Shown in pieces: positions 1-5,681 of a stretch of 6,165 nucleotides of DNA. Both the position numbers and the translations under genes were made by a program. Location: NCBI GenBank assembly GCA_002403855.1, contig DHIO01000033.1, positions 81,883 to 88,047 on the forward strand. Reading direction: 5' to 3'. Below the pieces are notes generated by a model that did not search any database, was not told the origin of the DNA, and saw only the letters and a list, made by a program, of their open reading frames with translations. The stretch is from Acidimicrobiia bacterium UBA4744 (GTDB lineage: Bacteria; Actinomycetota; Acidimicrobiia; Spongiisociales; UBA4744). Within the stretch, counting starts at the first letter, position 1, and every line of letters starts with the position of its first letter.

Positions 1-693
1 CTCGCTGCGTCCCTCGACGAGGACGAGCGCCTACTAGAGACCGCGGCCGCCGTCGTACCGGTGCAAACCGACGGCCGGACGGTGCGCTTGTCGGCTCCTC
101 TGCTGGCCACCCTTCCGGATCCCGTGGCATCCCGGGCGGTTCGTCGGGCGCTGCGGGAGATTCACCACGGCTATCCCGGTTCGTCGGCAGACGTGAGAGC
201 GGTCTTGTCCGTTGCCAAGGGGGGCTCGCCCGCCGAATTGACCTCCGCCGTGCGAGTCGAGCGGGACGGGGTGTGGGTATGCCTCCGGCGTCCCGATCTC
301 GAAGCGAGACGATTGCCAATGCCCTGGACGCTTCCCGGCAGCATCGAGGTGGGCCCCTGGACCCTCTCGGCCTGGTTGGAGGAGGCTCCGCCGAAGGCCT
401 TTCCGCTTTCGTCGTTTGCAGAGGTATTCGATGCCGACATGATGCCTGCATCGGTTGTGGTGCGCACCATGGAACCCGCCGATCGTATCGCCATCGTATC
501 CGGCTCCAAACCGCTCAACGAAGTGATGGCAGAAGCCCGCATCGGGTCCGTCGAACGATCGAGATGGCCGGTGGTGGCTTCCGGGAGCGAAGTGATCTGG
601 GTTCCCGGCGTCCGGCGCGCCGACGTCGGTTGGGTTGGCCGGGCAACCAGGCGCTACCTTTGGGTTTGCGCCACAGTGGAGGGGAGCTCGTGA
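1..693 (+). CDS. tilS: tRNA(Ile)-lysidine synthetase TilS, C-terminal part (5' end outside window)
   Basis: The frame is open from base 1 to the TGA at 691-693, giving 230 visible codons. TilS attaches lysidine to C34 of the CAU-anticodon isoleucine tRNA in the cytoplasm, using ATP, so that it reads AUA codons. The ATP-binding PP-loop and most of the catalytic N-terminal domain would lie upstream and are not seen. What identifies it is the C-terminal domain: a PADR segment and a lysine-containing segment around 475-530, then RWPVV (562-576) and the diagnostic WVPGVRR (598-618), the usual TilS ending. Position directly before hpt and ftsH is the classic order and supports the call. The stop overlaps the hpt start by 4 bases, so the two are probably co-translated. 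GTG at 61 is an internal valine codon, since reading continues upstream without a stop. Confidence 0.88.
   Translation, partial: LAASLDEDERLLETAAAVVPVQTDGRTVRLSAPLLATLPDPVASRAVRRALREIHHGYPGSSADVRAVLSVAKGGSPAELTSAVRVERDGVWVCLRRPDLEARRLPMPWTLPGSIEVGPWTLSAWLEEAPPKAFPLSSFAEVFDADMMPASVVVRTMEPADRIAIVSGSKPLNEVMAEARIGSVERSRWPVVASGSEVIWVPGVRRADVGWVGRATRRYLWVCATVEGSS
678..686 (+). promoter_or_regulatory. Ribosome binding site of hpt
   Basis: GGAGG at 678-682, inside a purine run to 686, lies 7 bases before GTG 690. It fixes the GTG that overlaps the tilS stop as the hpt start, rather than a far upstream in-frame ATG or the GTG at 705. Confidence 0.7.
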
Positions 694-1217
694 AGGTCGG
701 GAAAGTGCTGATCACCGCCGACGAGATCGCGGCGAAACTGGAGGAGATGGGGAAGGCCATCACGGCCGACTATCAGAACAAGGATCTCTTGATCGTGGGT
801 GTCTTGAAGGGGGCCTTCATCGTGATGGCCGACTTAGCCCGCCACATCGAGTTGCAGGTCGAGTTCGACTTCATGGCCGTGTCGTCGTACGGAGCCGCGA
901 CCCAGACGTCGGGCGTCGTTCGGATCCTCAAGGACCTCGACCAGGAAATCGCCGGACGTCACGTGCTGATCGTCGAGGACATCATCGATTCCGGCTTGAC
1001 TCTCAACTACCTGCTGAAAAGCCTACGGGTGAGACGCCCGGAGTCGTTGGAAGTCGCCGCCTTGCTCGTCAAAGAGGGCATCCAACGGACACCGCTCGAC
1101 GTGAAGTACACCGGGTTCACCATCGGTCCGGAATTCGTGATCGGTTACGGGCTCGACTACGCAGGCAAGTTCCGGAACCTGCCGTATGTGGGAGTCATGG
1201 ACGAGAGTTCGTTGTGA
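690..1217 (+). CDS. hpt: Hypoxanthine(-guanine) phosphoribosyltransferase
   Basis: This 175-residue cytoplasmic enzyme of purine salvage joins hypoxanthine or guanine to PRPP to make IMP or GMP. The whole family pattern is present: VGVLKGA at 36-42 (PRPP pyrophosphate loop), SSYG at 65-68 (mobile loop), the PRPP-binding signature VLIVEDIIDSGLTL at 92-105 with its Glu-Asp pair, LLVK at 125-128 (base-contacting lysine), and EFVIGYGLDY at 148-157 followed by RNLPYVG. Length is normal for bacterial Hpt. GTG 690 is chosen because it has a well-spaced GGAGG and gives the usual short N-terminus; the same frame stays open upstream but there overlaps tilS. The 4-base GTGA overlap with tilS suggests translational coupling. 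In Bacillus subtilis, HprT and TilS are reported to act together on ftsH expression; whether this holds here is unknown. Confidence 0.95.
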   Translation: MKVGKVLITADEIAAKLEEMGKAITADYQNKDLLIVGVLKGAFIVMADLARHIELQVEFDFMAVSSYGAATQTSGVVRILKDLDQEIAGRHVLIVEDIIDSGLTLNYLLKSLRVRRPESLEVAALLVKEGIQRTPLDVKYTGFTIGPEFVIGYGLDYAGKFRNLPYVGVMDESSL

Positions 1218-1290
1218 GTACCCGGCGTCCAATAGCCCGTCCTGCGGCCGCCCATTCAATACTCGGGTTCTGATTGCCGATACTTGTCCA

Positions 1291-1320
1291 TTGACAACGA
1301 CCGACGGGCCGTGGCATACC
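1291..1320 (+). promoter_or_regulatory. Candidate sigma-70-type promoter for ftsH and the fol genes
   Basis: A perfect -35 box TTGACA (1291-1296) is followed after 18 bases by CATACC (1315-1320), which matches the -10 consensus at its second, third and fourth positions only. Transcription would begin near 1327, leaving a leader of about 90 bases before ftsH. The -10 is weak, and GATACT at 1279-1284 is an alternative -10 without a clear -35. The site lies in the only intergenic stretch long enough for a promoter. Confidence 0.35.
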
Positions 1321-1337
1321 TCCGGGACCGGCATACC
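1313..1337 (+). repeat. Direct repeat GGCATACC x2, possible operator
   Basis: Two identical 8-base copies, GGCATACC at 1313-1320 and 1330-1337, start 17 bases apart. The first overlaps the candidate -10 box; the second forms the left arm of the stem-loop at 1328-1355. A related inverted copy, GGTAATGCC, lies at 1345-1353. Repeated half-sites over a -10 box are typical of regulator binding, but no known regulator motif is recognised. Confidence 0.4.
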
Positions 1338-1355
1338 ATGGTTGGGTAATGCCGG
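1328..1355 (+). other. Stem-loop / inverted repeat in the ftsH leader
   Basis: CCGGCAT (1328-1334) pairs perfectly with ATGCCGG (1349-1355). The stem extends by ACC (1335-1337) with GGT (1345-1347) if A1348 is bulged, giving 10 base pairs and a 7-base loop at 1338-1344. If the proposed promoter is right, this hairpin sits at the very 5' end of the mRNA, where it could protect the transcript; it could equally be a DNA-level operator. It is not followed by a T-run, so it is not a standard intrinsic terminator for hpt. Confidence 0.5.
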
Positions 1356-1372
1356 GTTGCGCAGGTCACAGA

Positions 1373-1389
1373 CGGTGATACGGTGATAC
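1373..1389 (+). repeat. 8-bp tandem repeat CGGTGATA x2
   Basis: CGGTGATA at 1373-1380 is repeated immediately at 1381-1388 and followed by a further C. It lies 29 bases before the ftsH start, in the untranslated leader. It may be a slippage duplication or a paired binding site; no function can be assigned. Confidence 0.4.
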
Positions 1390-1407
1390 CCGGGCCTTCA
1401 ACGCGAC

Positions 1408-1413
1408 GAGGAG
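1408..1413 (+). promoter_or_regulatory. Ribosome binding site of ftsH
   Basis: GAGGAG lies 4 bases before TTG 1418. It supports TTG as the start. The next in-frame ATG would fall inside the first membrane helix. Confidence 0.6.
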
Positions 1414-1417
1414 TCTC

Positions 1418-3346
1418 TTGACCCGCACCTTCCGCTCCATTCTGATCTACGGGCTGATCGTGCTCGTGATGCTGGTCCTGCTCCAGCAATGGATGGGTGG
1501 CCTCGACCAGCCTGAGGAGATCTCCTACAGCGAATTCTGGGATCGACTCGAAGCCGGCGAAGTCGCCACCGCCCTGCTGATGACGAAATCCAACATCGTC
1601 ACCGGGGAGTTTGTCGGCGAGGTTGACGACACCCCCGACTACCGCATCGACTACCCACCGGAAGAGGAAGACGAACTGTCCGCCAGGCTGCGTGAGCAGG
1701 GTGTTGATGTAGAGACCGACGGTGAGCCGGCCGGGATCTGGGAAATCCTGCTGAGTTTCCTCCCTTGGTTGTTCTTGCTGGGGTTCATGGTTTTCATCTT
1801 CATGCAGATGCAGGGCAGCGGAAACCGGGTGATGCAGTTCGGCAAGTCCCGTGCCAAGCAGGTCACCAAGGACATGCCCAAGGTGACCTTCGAGGACGTA
1901 GCCGGCCTCGATGAAGCTATCGAAGAGTTGCAGGAGCTCAAGGAGTTCTTGCAGAGCCCGGACAAGTTCCGGGCAATGGGGGCCAAGATCCCGAAAGGCG
2001 TGCTGCTGTTTGGTCCTCCCGGAACGGGCAAGACCCTGTTGGCGAGGGCAGTGGCCGGCGAGGCGGGAGTGCCTTTCTTCTCGATCTCCGGGTCGGACTT
2101 CGTGGAGATGTTCGTCGGGGTAGGGGCCAGCCGGGTGCGAGATCTCTTTGAACAAGCCAAGGCTCAAGCACCGGCCATCGTGTTCATCGACGAGATCGAC
2201 GCCGTGGGTCGGCACCGCGGTGCCGGATTGGGCGGCGGTCACGATGAACGGGAGCAGACCCTCAACCAACTGCTGGTGGAGCTGGACGGGTTCGACGTCA
2301 ACAGCGGCGTGATTGTGATTGCCGGCACCAACCGGCCCGACATCCTCGATCCGGCCCTGCTCCGGCCGGGTCGCTTCGACCGGCAGATCGTCGTGGACCG
2401 AGCCGACCTCGCAGGCCGCAAAGCCATCCTCGAGGTACATGCTCGCGGCAAGCCCCTCGCCAATGACATTGACCTGGAAGTACTCGCCCGGCAGACTCCC
2501 GGATTCACCGGAGCCGATCTTGCCAACCTGATCAACGAGGCAGCCCTTCTGGCGGCACGTCGCGGCCAGGCGGAGATCTCGATGGATGAACTGGAAGAGT
2601 CCATCGAACGGGTCATCGCCGGTCCGGAGCGGAAGAGCCGGTTGATCTCCGAAGAAGAGAAGCTGGTGATCGCCTACCACGAGACCGGACACGCCCTGGT
2701 CGGGTGGGCCCTCCCGATGGCAGACCCGATCCACAAGGTGACGATCATCCCCCGCGGTCGATCGCTCGGGCACACCCAGGCCTTGCCGACCGAAGACAAA
2801 TACCTGATGCGGCGCAGCGAGCTGGTGGACCAGTTGGCCATGCTGCTCGGAGGCCGGACGGCCGAAGAGCTCATCTTCGTGGATCCCACTACCGGCGCCG
2901 CCAACGATATCGAAAAGGCCACTGAGATCGCTCGCAAGATGGTGATGGAATACGGCATGAGCGACCGGTTGGGCCCGATGCAGTACGGACACGCCAACGG
3001 AGAGGTGTTCCTGGGGCGCGACTACAGCCGCCAGCAGGACTACTCCGACGAGGTTGCGTCCTTCATCGACGCGGAGGTACGGAAGCTCATCAGCCAGGCG
3101 CACGAGGAAGCCAGGCAGATCCTCTCAACCCACCGTGAGGCACTGGACCGAATGGCCGATGTCCTGATGGAACGTGAGACCATCGATGCCGCCGAGGTTG
3201 CGGAAGTCCTCGCCGATGTCCCGAAATGGGAGCACGCCGAGACCGGCGCCATGCGCATCCAGATCCCCAACAGCCACGCCGATACCGCAGGCCCGGAGGC
3301 GGCCGTTTCGGAAGAGGTAGTGGTCGCCAGAGATCCGGCTTCTTGA
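1418..3346 (+). CDS. ftsH: ATP-dependent zinc metalloprotease FtsH
   Basis: This 642-residue hexameric membrane AAA+ protease degrades damaged membrane proteins and short-lived regulators. A first transmembrane helix (about residues 7-24) is followed by an acidic extracytoplasmic domain and a second helix (about 110-128), placing the rest in the cytoplasm. The AAA+ module has Walker A GPPGTGKT at 199-206, Walker B IVFIDEID at 254-261 and the second region of homology from T304 with likely arginine fingers R316 and R319. The M41 peptidase has HETGH at 421-425, with H421 and H425 as zinc ligands and E422 as catalytic base, and D497 in the TGAANDIEKAT segment as third ligand. All catalytic residues are present. 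The start is TTG 1418, backed by GAGGAG and by the need for an intact first helix. The tail after the peptidase is short, unlike the longer mycobacterial one. The 200-base leader suggests its own regulated promoter; folE follows after 15 bases. Confidence 0.97.
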   Translation: MTRTFRSILIYGLIVLVMLVLLQQWMGGLDQPEEISYSEFWDRLEAGEVATALLMTKSNIVTGEFVGEVDDTPDYRIDYPPEEEDELSARLREQGVDVETDGEPAGIWEILLSFLPWLFLLGFMVFIFMQMQGSGNRVMQFGKSRAKQVTKDMPKVTFEDVAGLDEAIEELQELKEFLQSPDKFRAMGAKIPKGVLLFGPPGTGKTLLARAVAGEAGVPFFSISGSDFVEMFVGVGASRVRDLFEQAKAQAPAIVFIDEIDAVGRHRGAGLGGGHDEREQTLNQLLVELDGFDVNSGVIVIAGTNRPDILDPALLRPGRFDRQIVVDRADLAGRKAILEVHARGKPLANDIDLEVLARQTPGFTGADLANLINEAALLAARRGQAEISMDELEESIERVIAGPERKSRLISEEEKLVIAYHETGHALVGWALPMADPIHKVTIIPRGRSLGHTQALPTEDKYLMRRSELVDQLAMLLGGRTAEELIFVDPTTGAANDIEKATEIARKMVMEYGMSDRLGPMQYGHANGEVFLGRDYSRQQDYSDEVASFIDAEVRKLISQAHEEARQILSTHREALDRMADVLMERETIDAAEVAEVLADVPKWEHAETGAMRIQIPNSHADTAGPEAAVSEEVVVARDPAS

Positions 3347-3361
3347 TCGGAAAGGCAATCG

Positions 3362-3958
3362 GTGACTTCTGATAACCGGAGGGTTGGCGACCAACCCGAC
3401 CTCGATGCCATCGCCGGAGCAGTCCGGACCATTCTCAAAGCCATCGGCGAGGATCCCGATCGCGAAGGACTGGTCAACACTCCCGAGCGGGTTGCCCGAA
3501 TGTACGCCGAAGTGTTCGCTGGCCTGCGACAGGACGGCAACGGGGTCGTCGAAACGTTCTTTGAGGATGAGGAACACCACGAGATCGTCATGGTCAAAGA
3601 CATTCCTTTCTATTCCATGTGCGAGCACCACCTGATTCCATTCCACGGCCGGGCCCACGTCGCTTACACCCCGCAAGGAACGGTGACCGGTATCTCCAAG
3701 CTCGCCCGGTTGGTCGAGGCGTACGCCCGGCGGCCCCAGATGCAGGAACGGCTCACTACCCAAGTTGCCGACACTCTCATGGAGGCTCTGACCCCCTACG
3801 GGGTGATGGTGGTAGTTGAAGCCGAGCACTTGTGCATGAGCATGCGGGGAGTCAAGAAACCGGGTTCGGTAACCGTGACGTCGGCGGTTCGCGGGGAGTT
3901 TGCCGAGGACCCCGCCACCCGTTCCGAAGCGATGGCGCTGCTCTTCGGGGGTCGTTGA
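3362..3958 (+). CDS. folE: GTP cyclohydrolase I (FolE1 type)
   Basis: FolE converts GTP to 7,8-dihydroneopterin triphosphate and formate, the first step of folate synthesis, as a cytoplasmic homodecamer. The 198-residue protein has the family pattern GLVNTPERVARMY near residues 36-48, then SMCEHHLIPFHG with zinc ligands C87 and H90, and EHLCMSMRGVKKPG with the third zinc ligand C158. The zinc set marks it as the zinc-dependent FolE1 type rather than FolE2. The start is GTG 3362, preceded by AAGG at 3352-3355 with 6-base spacing; no in-frame ATG gives a better N-terminus. It lies 15 bases after ftsH and is followed almost directly by folP, so it is the first of the folate genes in a likely common transcript. 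No terminator is seen between ftsH and folE. Confidence 0.97.
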   Translation: MTSDNRRVGDQPDLDAIAGAVRTILKAIGEDPDREGLVNTPERVARMYAEVFAGLRQDGNGVVETFFEDEEHHEIVMVKDIPFYSMCEHHLIPFHGRAHVAYTPQGTVTGISKLARLVEAYARRPQMQERLTTQVADTLMEALTPYGVMVVVEAEHLCMSMRGVKKPGSVTVTSAVRGEFAEDPATRSEAMALLFGGR

Positions 3959-3960
3959 GA

Positions 3961-4809
3961 TTGGCCGACTGGGTGATTCGCGACCGCGTTCTGCCGACTG
4001 CGGATCGCACGCTGATCATGGGCGTCGTCAACGTCACTCCAGACTCGTTCTCAGACGGGGGGCGCTTCCTCGGTGCCGACCGGGCGATCGCTCACGGGCG
4101 GCAGCTGTCCGCCGACGGGGCCGATCTCGTGGACGTGGGCGGGGAATCAACCCGTCCGGGCGCCGAACCAGTTCCGGCTTCCGAAGAAATCCGCAGGGTC
4201 GTCCCGGTGATTGCCGGCCTGGCCGAGGCAGGCGTGCCGGTCTCCGTGGATACCTCGAAACCAGAGGTAGCCGTGGCGGCTCTCGATGCGGGAGCTCTCG
4301 TTATCAACGACGTCACCGCCTTCGGCCATCCCGAGATGGCCGCCCTGGTTGCCGAATCAGGTTGCGGGGCGGTGCTCATGCACATGCGAGGGACTCCGCG
4401 AACCATGCAGCAAGATCCGACCTATGGCGACGTTGCCGTCGAGGTTCGTGACTATCTCGTGGAGCGAGCAGCGCTGGGCGTGCAGGCCGGGGTCGAGCGG
4501 CAGCGCATTTGTGTCGACCCGGGCATAGGGTTCGGCAAGACACAACGACACAACCTGCAGCTGCTGGCCCGTCTCGAACTTCTCGTGTCGACCGGATATC
4601 CGGTGCTGGTGGGAACCTCCCGGAAGTCGTTCTTGGGGAGGATTCTCGACGAGCCCAACCCAGTTGAGCGCGACGTAGCAACTGCGGCTACGGTGGCGAT
4701 TGCAGCCAGCCGGGGGGCCGCAGTTGTGCGCGTGCACAACGTGGAGATGACCCGCCAAGCCGTGCTGATTGCCGATGCGATTGTTCGCTCGACGGATACG
4801 GAGGAGTGA
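3961..4809 (+). CDS. folP: Dihydropteroate synthase
   Basis: FolP condenses 6-hydroxymethyl-7,8-dihydropterin pyrophosphate with p-aminobenzoate to give dihydropteroate, and is the sulfonamide target. The 282-residue TIM-barrel protein carries all the classic segments: IMGVVNVTPDSFSDGG at 19-34, DVGGESTRPG at 58-67, VSVDTSK at 94-100, INDV at 115-118, MHMRGTP at 140-146, DPGIGFGKT at 186-194, GTSRKSF at 218-224 with the catalytic lysine K222, and VRVHNV at 256-261. The start is uncertain: TTG 3961 has a G-run at 3947-3951 with 9-base spacing and is preferred; TTG 3955 would overlap the folE stop by 4 bases but stands too close to that G-run; GTG 3973 has no ribosome binding site. The reading frame stays open far into folE, but those codons lack folP character. 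Its 3' end carries the binding site for the next gene. Confidence 0.96.
   Translation: MADWVIRDRVLPTADRTLIMGVVNVTPDSFSDGGRFLGADRAIAHGRQLSADGADLVDVGGESTRPGAEPVPASEEIRRVVPVIAGLAEAGVPVSVDTSKPEVAVAALDAGALVINDVTAFGHPEMAALVAESGCGAVLMHMRGTPRTMQQDPTYGDVAVEVRDYLVERAALGVQAGVERQRICVDPGIGFGKTQRHNLQLLARLELLVSTGYPVLVGTSRKSFLGRILDEPNPVERDVATAATVAIAASRGAAVVRVHNVEMTRQAVLIADAIVRSTDTEE
4800..4806 (+). promoter_or_regulatory. Ribosome binding site of the phosphatase-like gene, inside the folP end
   Basis: GGAGGAG at 4800-4806 is the strongest site in the cluster. GGAGG ends 7 bases before TTG 4812 but only 1 base before GTG 4806, which therefore favours the TTG start. Confidence 0.55.
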
Positions 4810-4811
4810 CC

Positions 4812-5288
4812 TTGACCGGTCTCAAACCGAGAGAGTTCGTCTGGGTGATCCAGGGGCGCCTGGCCGTATCCGAGCGCATCGGGGGATACGGGATTCAGCA
4901 TCGTCGGGTCCGACGGGAGGAAGAGATTCTCTGGCTCAAGGAAGAGGCGGGCATCACCACAATCTTCTCCCTGCTGGCCGGCGCTCAGAACCTGGCCAGC
5001 TACCGGGACTCGGGGTTCGACGTCCGGGGTGAGCCGCTCGGCGTCGAGTACGAACCGCCGGATGTAGACCGGGTGTTCGGCGCGCTGGACGATGCCCTCC
5101 AGGATCCGAAGGCAGTAGTGCTGGTTCATCGCGATCTCGTCGACGACACCGTCGCCGGGGTGCTGGCCGGGTATCTGGTCTATTCGAAGATGATCGAGGA
5201 TCCGATTCTGGCCGCCGCACTCATCCAAGAGATTCTCAAACGCCCCCTTGGCCCCGAAGGGCGTTCGCTGATACCGGTGGTTTCATGA
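4812..5288 (+). CDS. Dual-specificity-phosphatase-like protein with degenerate active site (putative pseudophosphatase)
   Basis: The 158-residue soluble protein has no signal peptide or membrane segment. The N-terminal pattern FVWVIQGRLAVSE (9-21), then EEILWLKEEAGITTIFSLL (37-55), resembles small cysteine phosphatases, which typically begin with a WVxPGKLAGS-like strand followed by a DLEWLKxxGIxxVVSL-like helix and strand. The frame of the signature loop is also there: VVLVH (102-106) before it and AGVLAGYL (115-122) after it. Within the loop, however, HCxxGxxR(S/T) reads H106-R107-D-L-V110-D-D-T113-V114, so the catalytic Cys, the Gly and the phosphate-binding Arg are all replaced. No clear general-acid Asp is seen around PPD at 82-84. 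Codon use looks like that of its neighbours. GTG 4806, overlapping the folP stop, is an alternative start adding two residues. The family call is by pattern only; a pterin-related or regulatory role is inference from position. Confidence 0.6.
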   Translation: MTGLKPREFVWVIQGRLAVSERIGGYGIQHRRVRREEEILWLKEEAGITTIFSLLAGAQNLASYRDSGFDVRGEPLGVEYEPPDVDRVFGALDDALQDPKAVVLVHRDLVDDTVAGVLAGYLVYSKMIEDPILAAALIQEILKRPLGPEGRSLIPVVS

Positions 5289-5312
5289 GGGTCGTCATCA
5301 GCAACTGAGGCC

Positions 5313-5317
5313 GGAGG
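5313..5317 (+). promoter_or_regulatory. Ribosome binding site of folB
   Basis: GGAGG lies 7 bases before GTG 5325, in the 36-base gap after the phosphatase-like gene. It fixes the GTG start of folB. Confidence 0.7.
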
Positions 5318-5324
5318 AAGAGAC

Positions 5325-5681
5325 GTGGACACCATCAGCCTGCTCGGGATCCGGGTGTTCGCATACCACGGCTTGCTGGCCGAAGAGCAATCCACGGGCC
5401 AGGATTTCGTCGTCGACGTGGTCATGAACACCGACCTGTCCGAAGCTGGAGCTTCAGACGACATCACCGACACGATGGACTACGGGGCCCTGGCGTCGGC
5501 CATCCATGAACGTGTCGCCGTCGAGCGATGGAATCTCATTGAGCGGGTTGCCGAACGAGTAGCAGATCTGGTGATGGAAGACGAGAGGGTTGCAGAGGTG
5601 AAGGTTCGAGTACACAAACCCGGTGCGCCCATCCCCGTTCCGTTCGAGGATGTCGTGGTCGAACTGCAGCGCAAACGATGA
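5325..5681 (+). CDS. folB: Dihydroneopterin aldolase
   Basis: FolB cleaves 7,8-dihydroneopterin to 6-hydroxymethyl-7,8-dihydropterin and glycolaldehyde, and often also epimerises the substrate. The 118-residue length is typical of the family. Visible hallmarks are YHGLLAEEQ (14-22) with the pterin-site glutamate E21, the DTMDYG segment with Y53, LIE at 71-73 with E73 as pterin anchor, and HKPGAPI from 97 with catalytic lysine K98; these correspond to Glu22, Tyr54, Glu74 and Lys100 of the Staphylococcus enzyme. The start is GTG 5325 with a clear GGAGG; the first residues (MDTISLLGIRVFAYHG) match the usual N-terminus. Its substrate needs the FolE product to lose its phosphates first, a step with no recognised enzyme in the window. 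The stop overlaps the folK start by 4 bases. Confidence 0.95.
   Translation: MDTISLLGIRVFAYHGLLAEEQSTGQDFVVDVVMNTDLSEAGASDDITDTMDYGALASAIHERVAVERWNLIERVAERVADLVMEDERVAEVKVRVHKPGAPIPVPFEDVVVELQRKR

Noticed and set aside
273..689. Upstream extension of the hpt frame, giving a 314-residue protein
   Set aside because: The extra residues overlap tilS in another frame, are Arg-rich and have no Hpt character. GTG 690 has the binding site and yields a normal-length enzyme.
1186..1386. 66-codon open frame across the hpt-ftsH gap
   Set aside because: It starts inside hpt, has no ribosome binding site and no recognisable content; the region fits a promoter and leader better.
1256..3103. 615-codon open frame on the - strand
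   Set aside because: It lies fully opposite ftsH, whose protein has every catalytic motif. The antisense translation is low in complexity and has no recognisable domain; this is the usual GC-rich antisense shadow.
3125..3829. 234-codon open frame on the - strand over the ftsH end and folE
   Set aside because: It is antisense to two clear genes and has no ribosome binding site or domain pattern I can recognise.
3832..3960. Long N-terminal extension of folP from ATG 3832
   Set aside because: It would overlap the conserved C-terminal part of folE, including the zinc ligand region, and the added residues do not resemble dihydropteroate synthase.
5241..5263. GC-rich inverted repeat near the end of the phosphatase-like gene, considered as a terminator
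   Set aside because: The arms pair only with bulged bases, it lies inside the coding region and no T-run follows.
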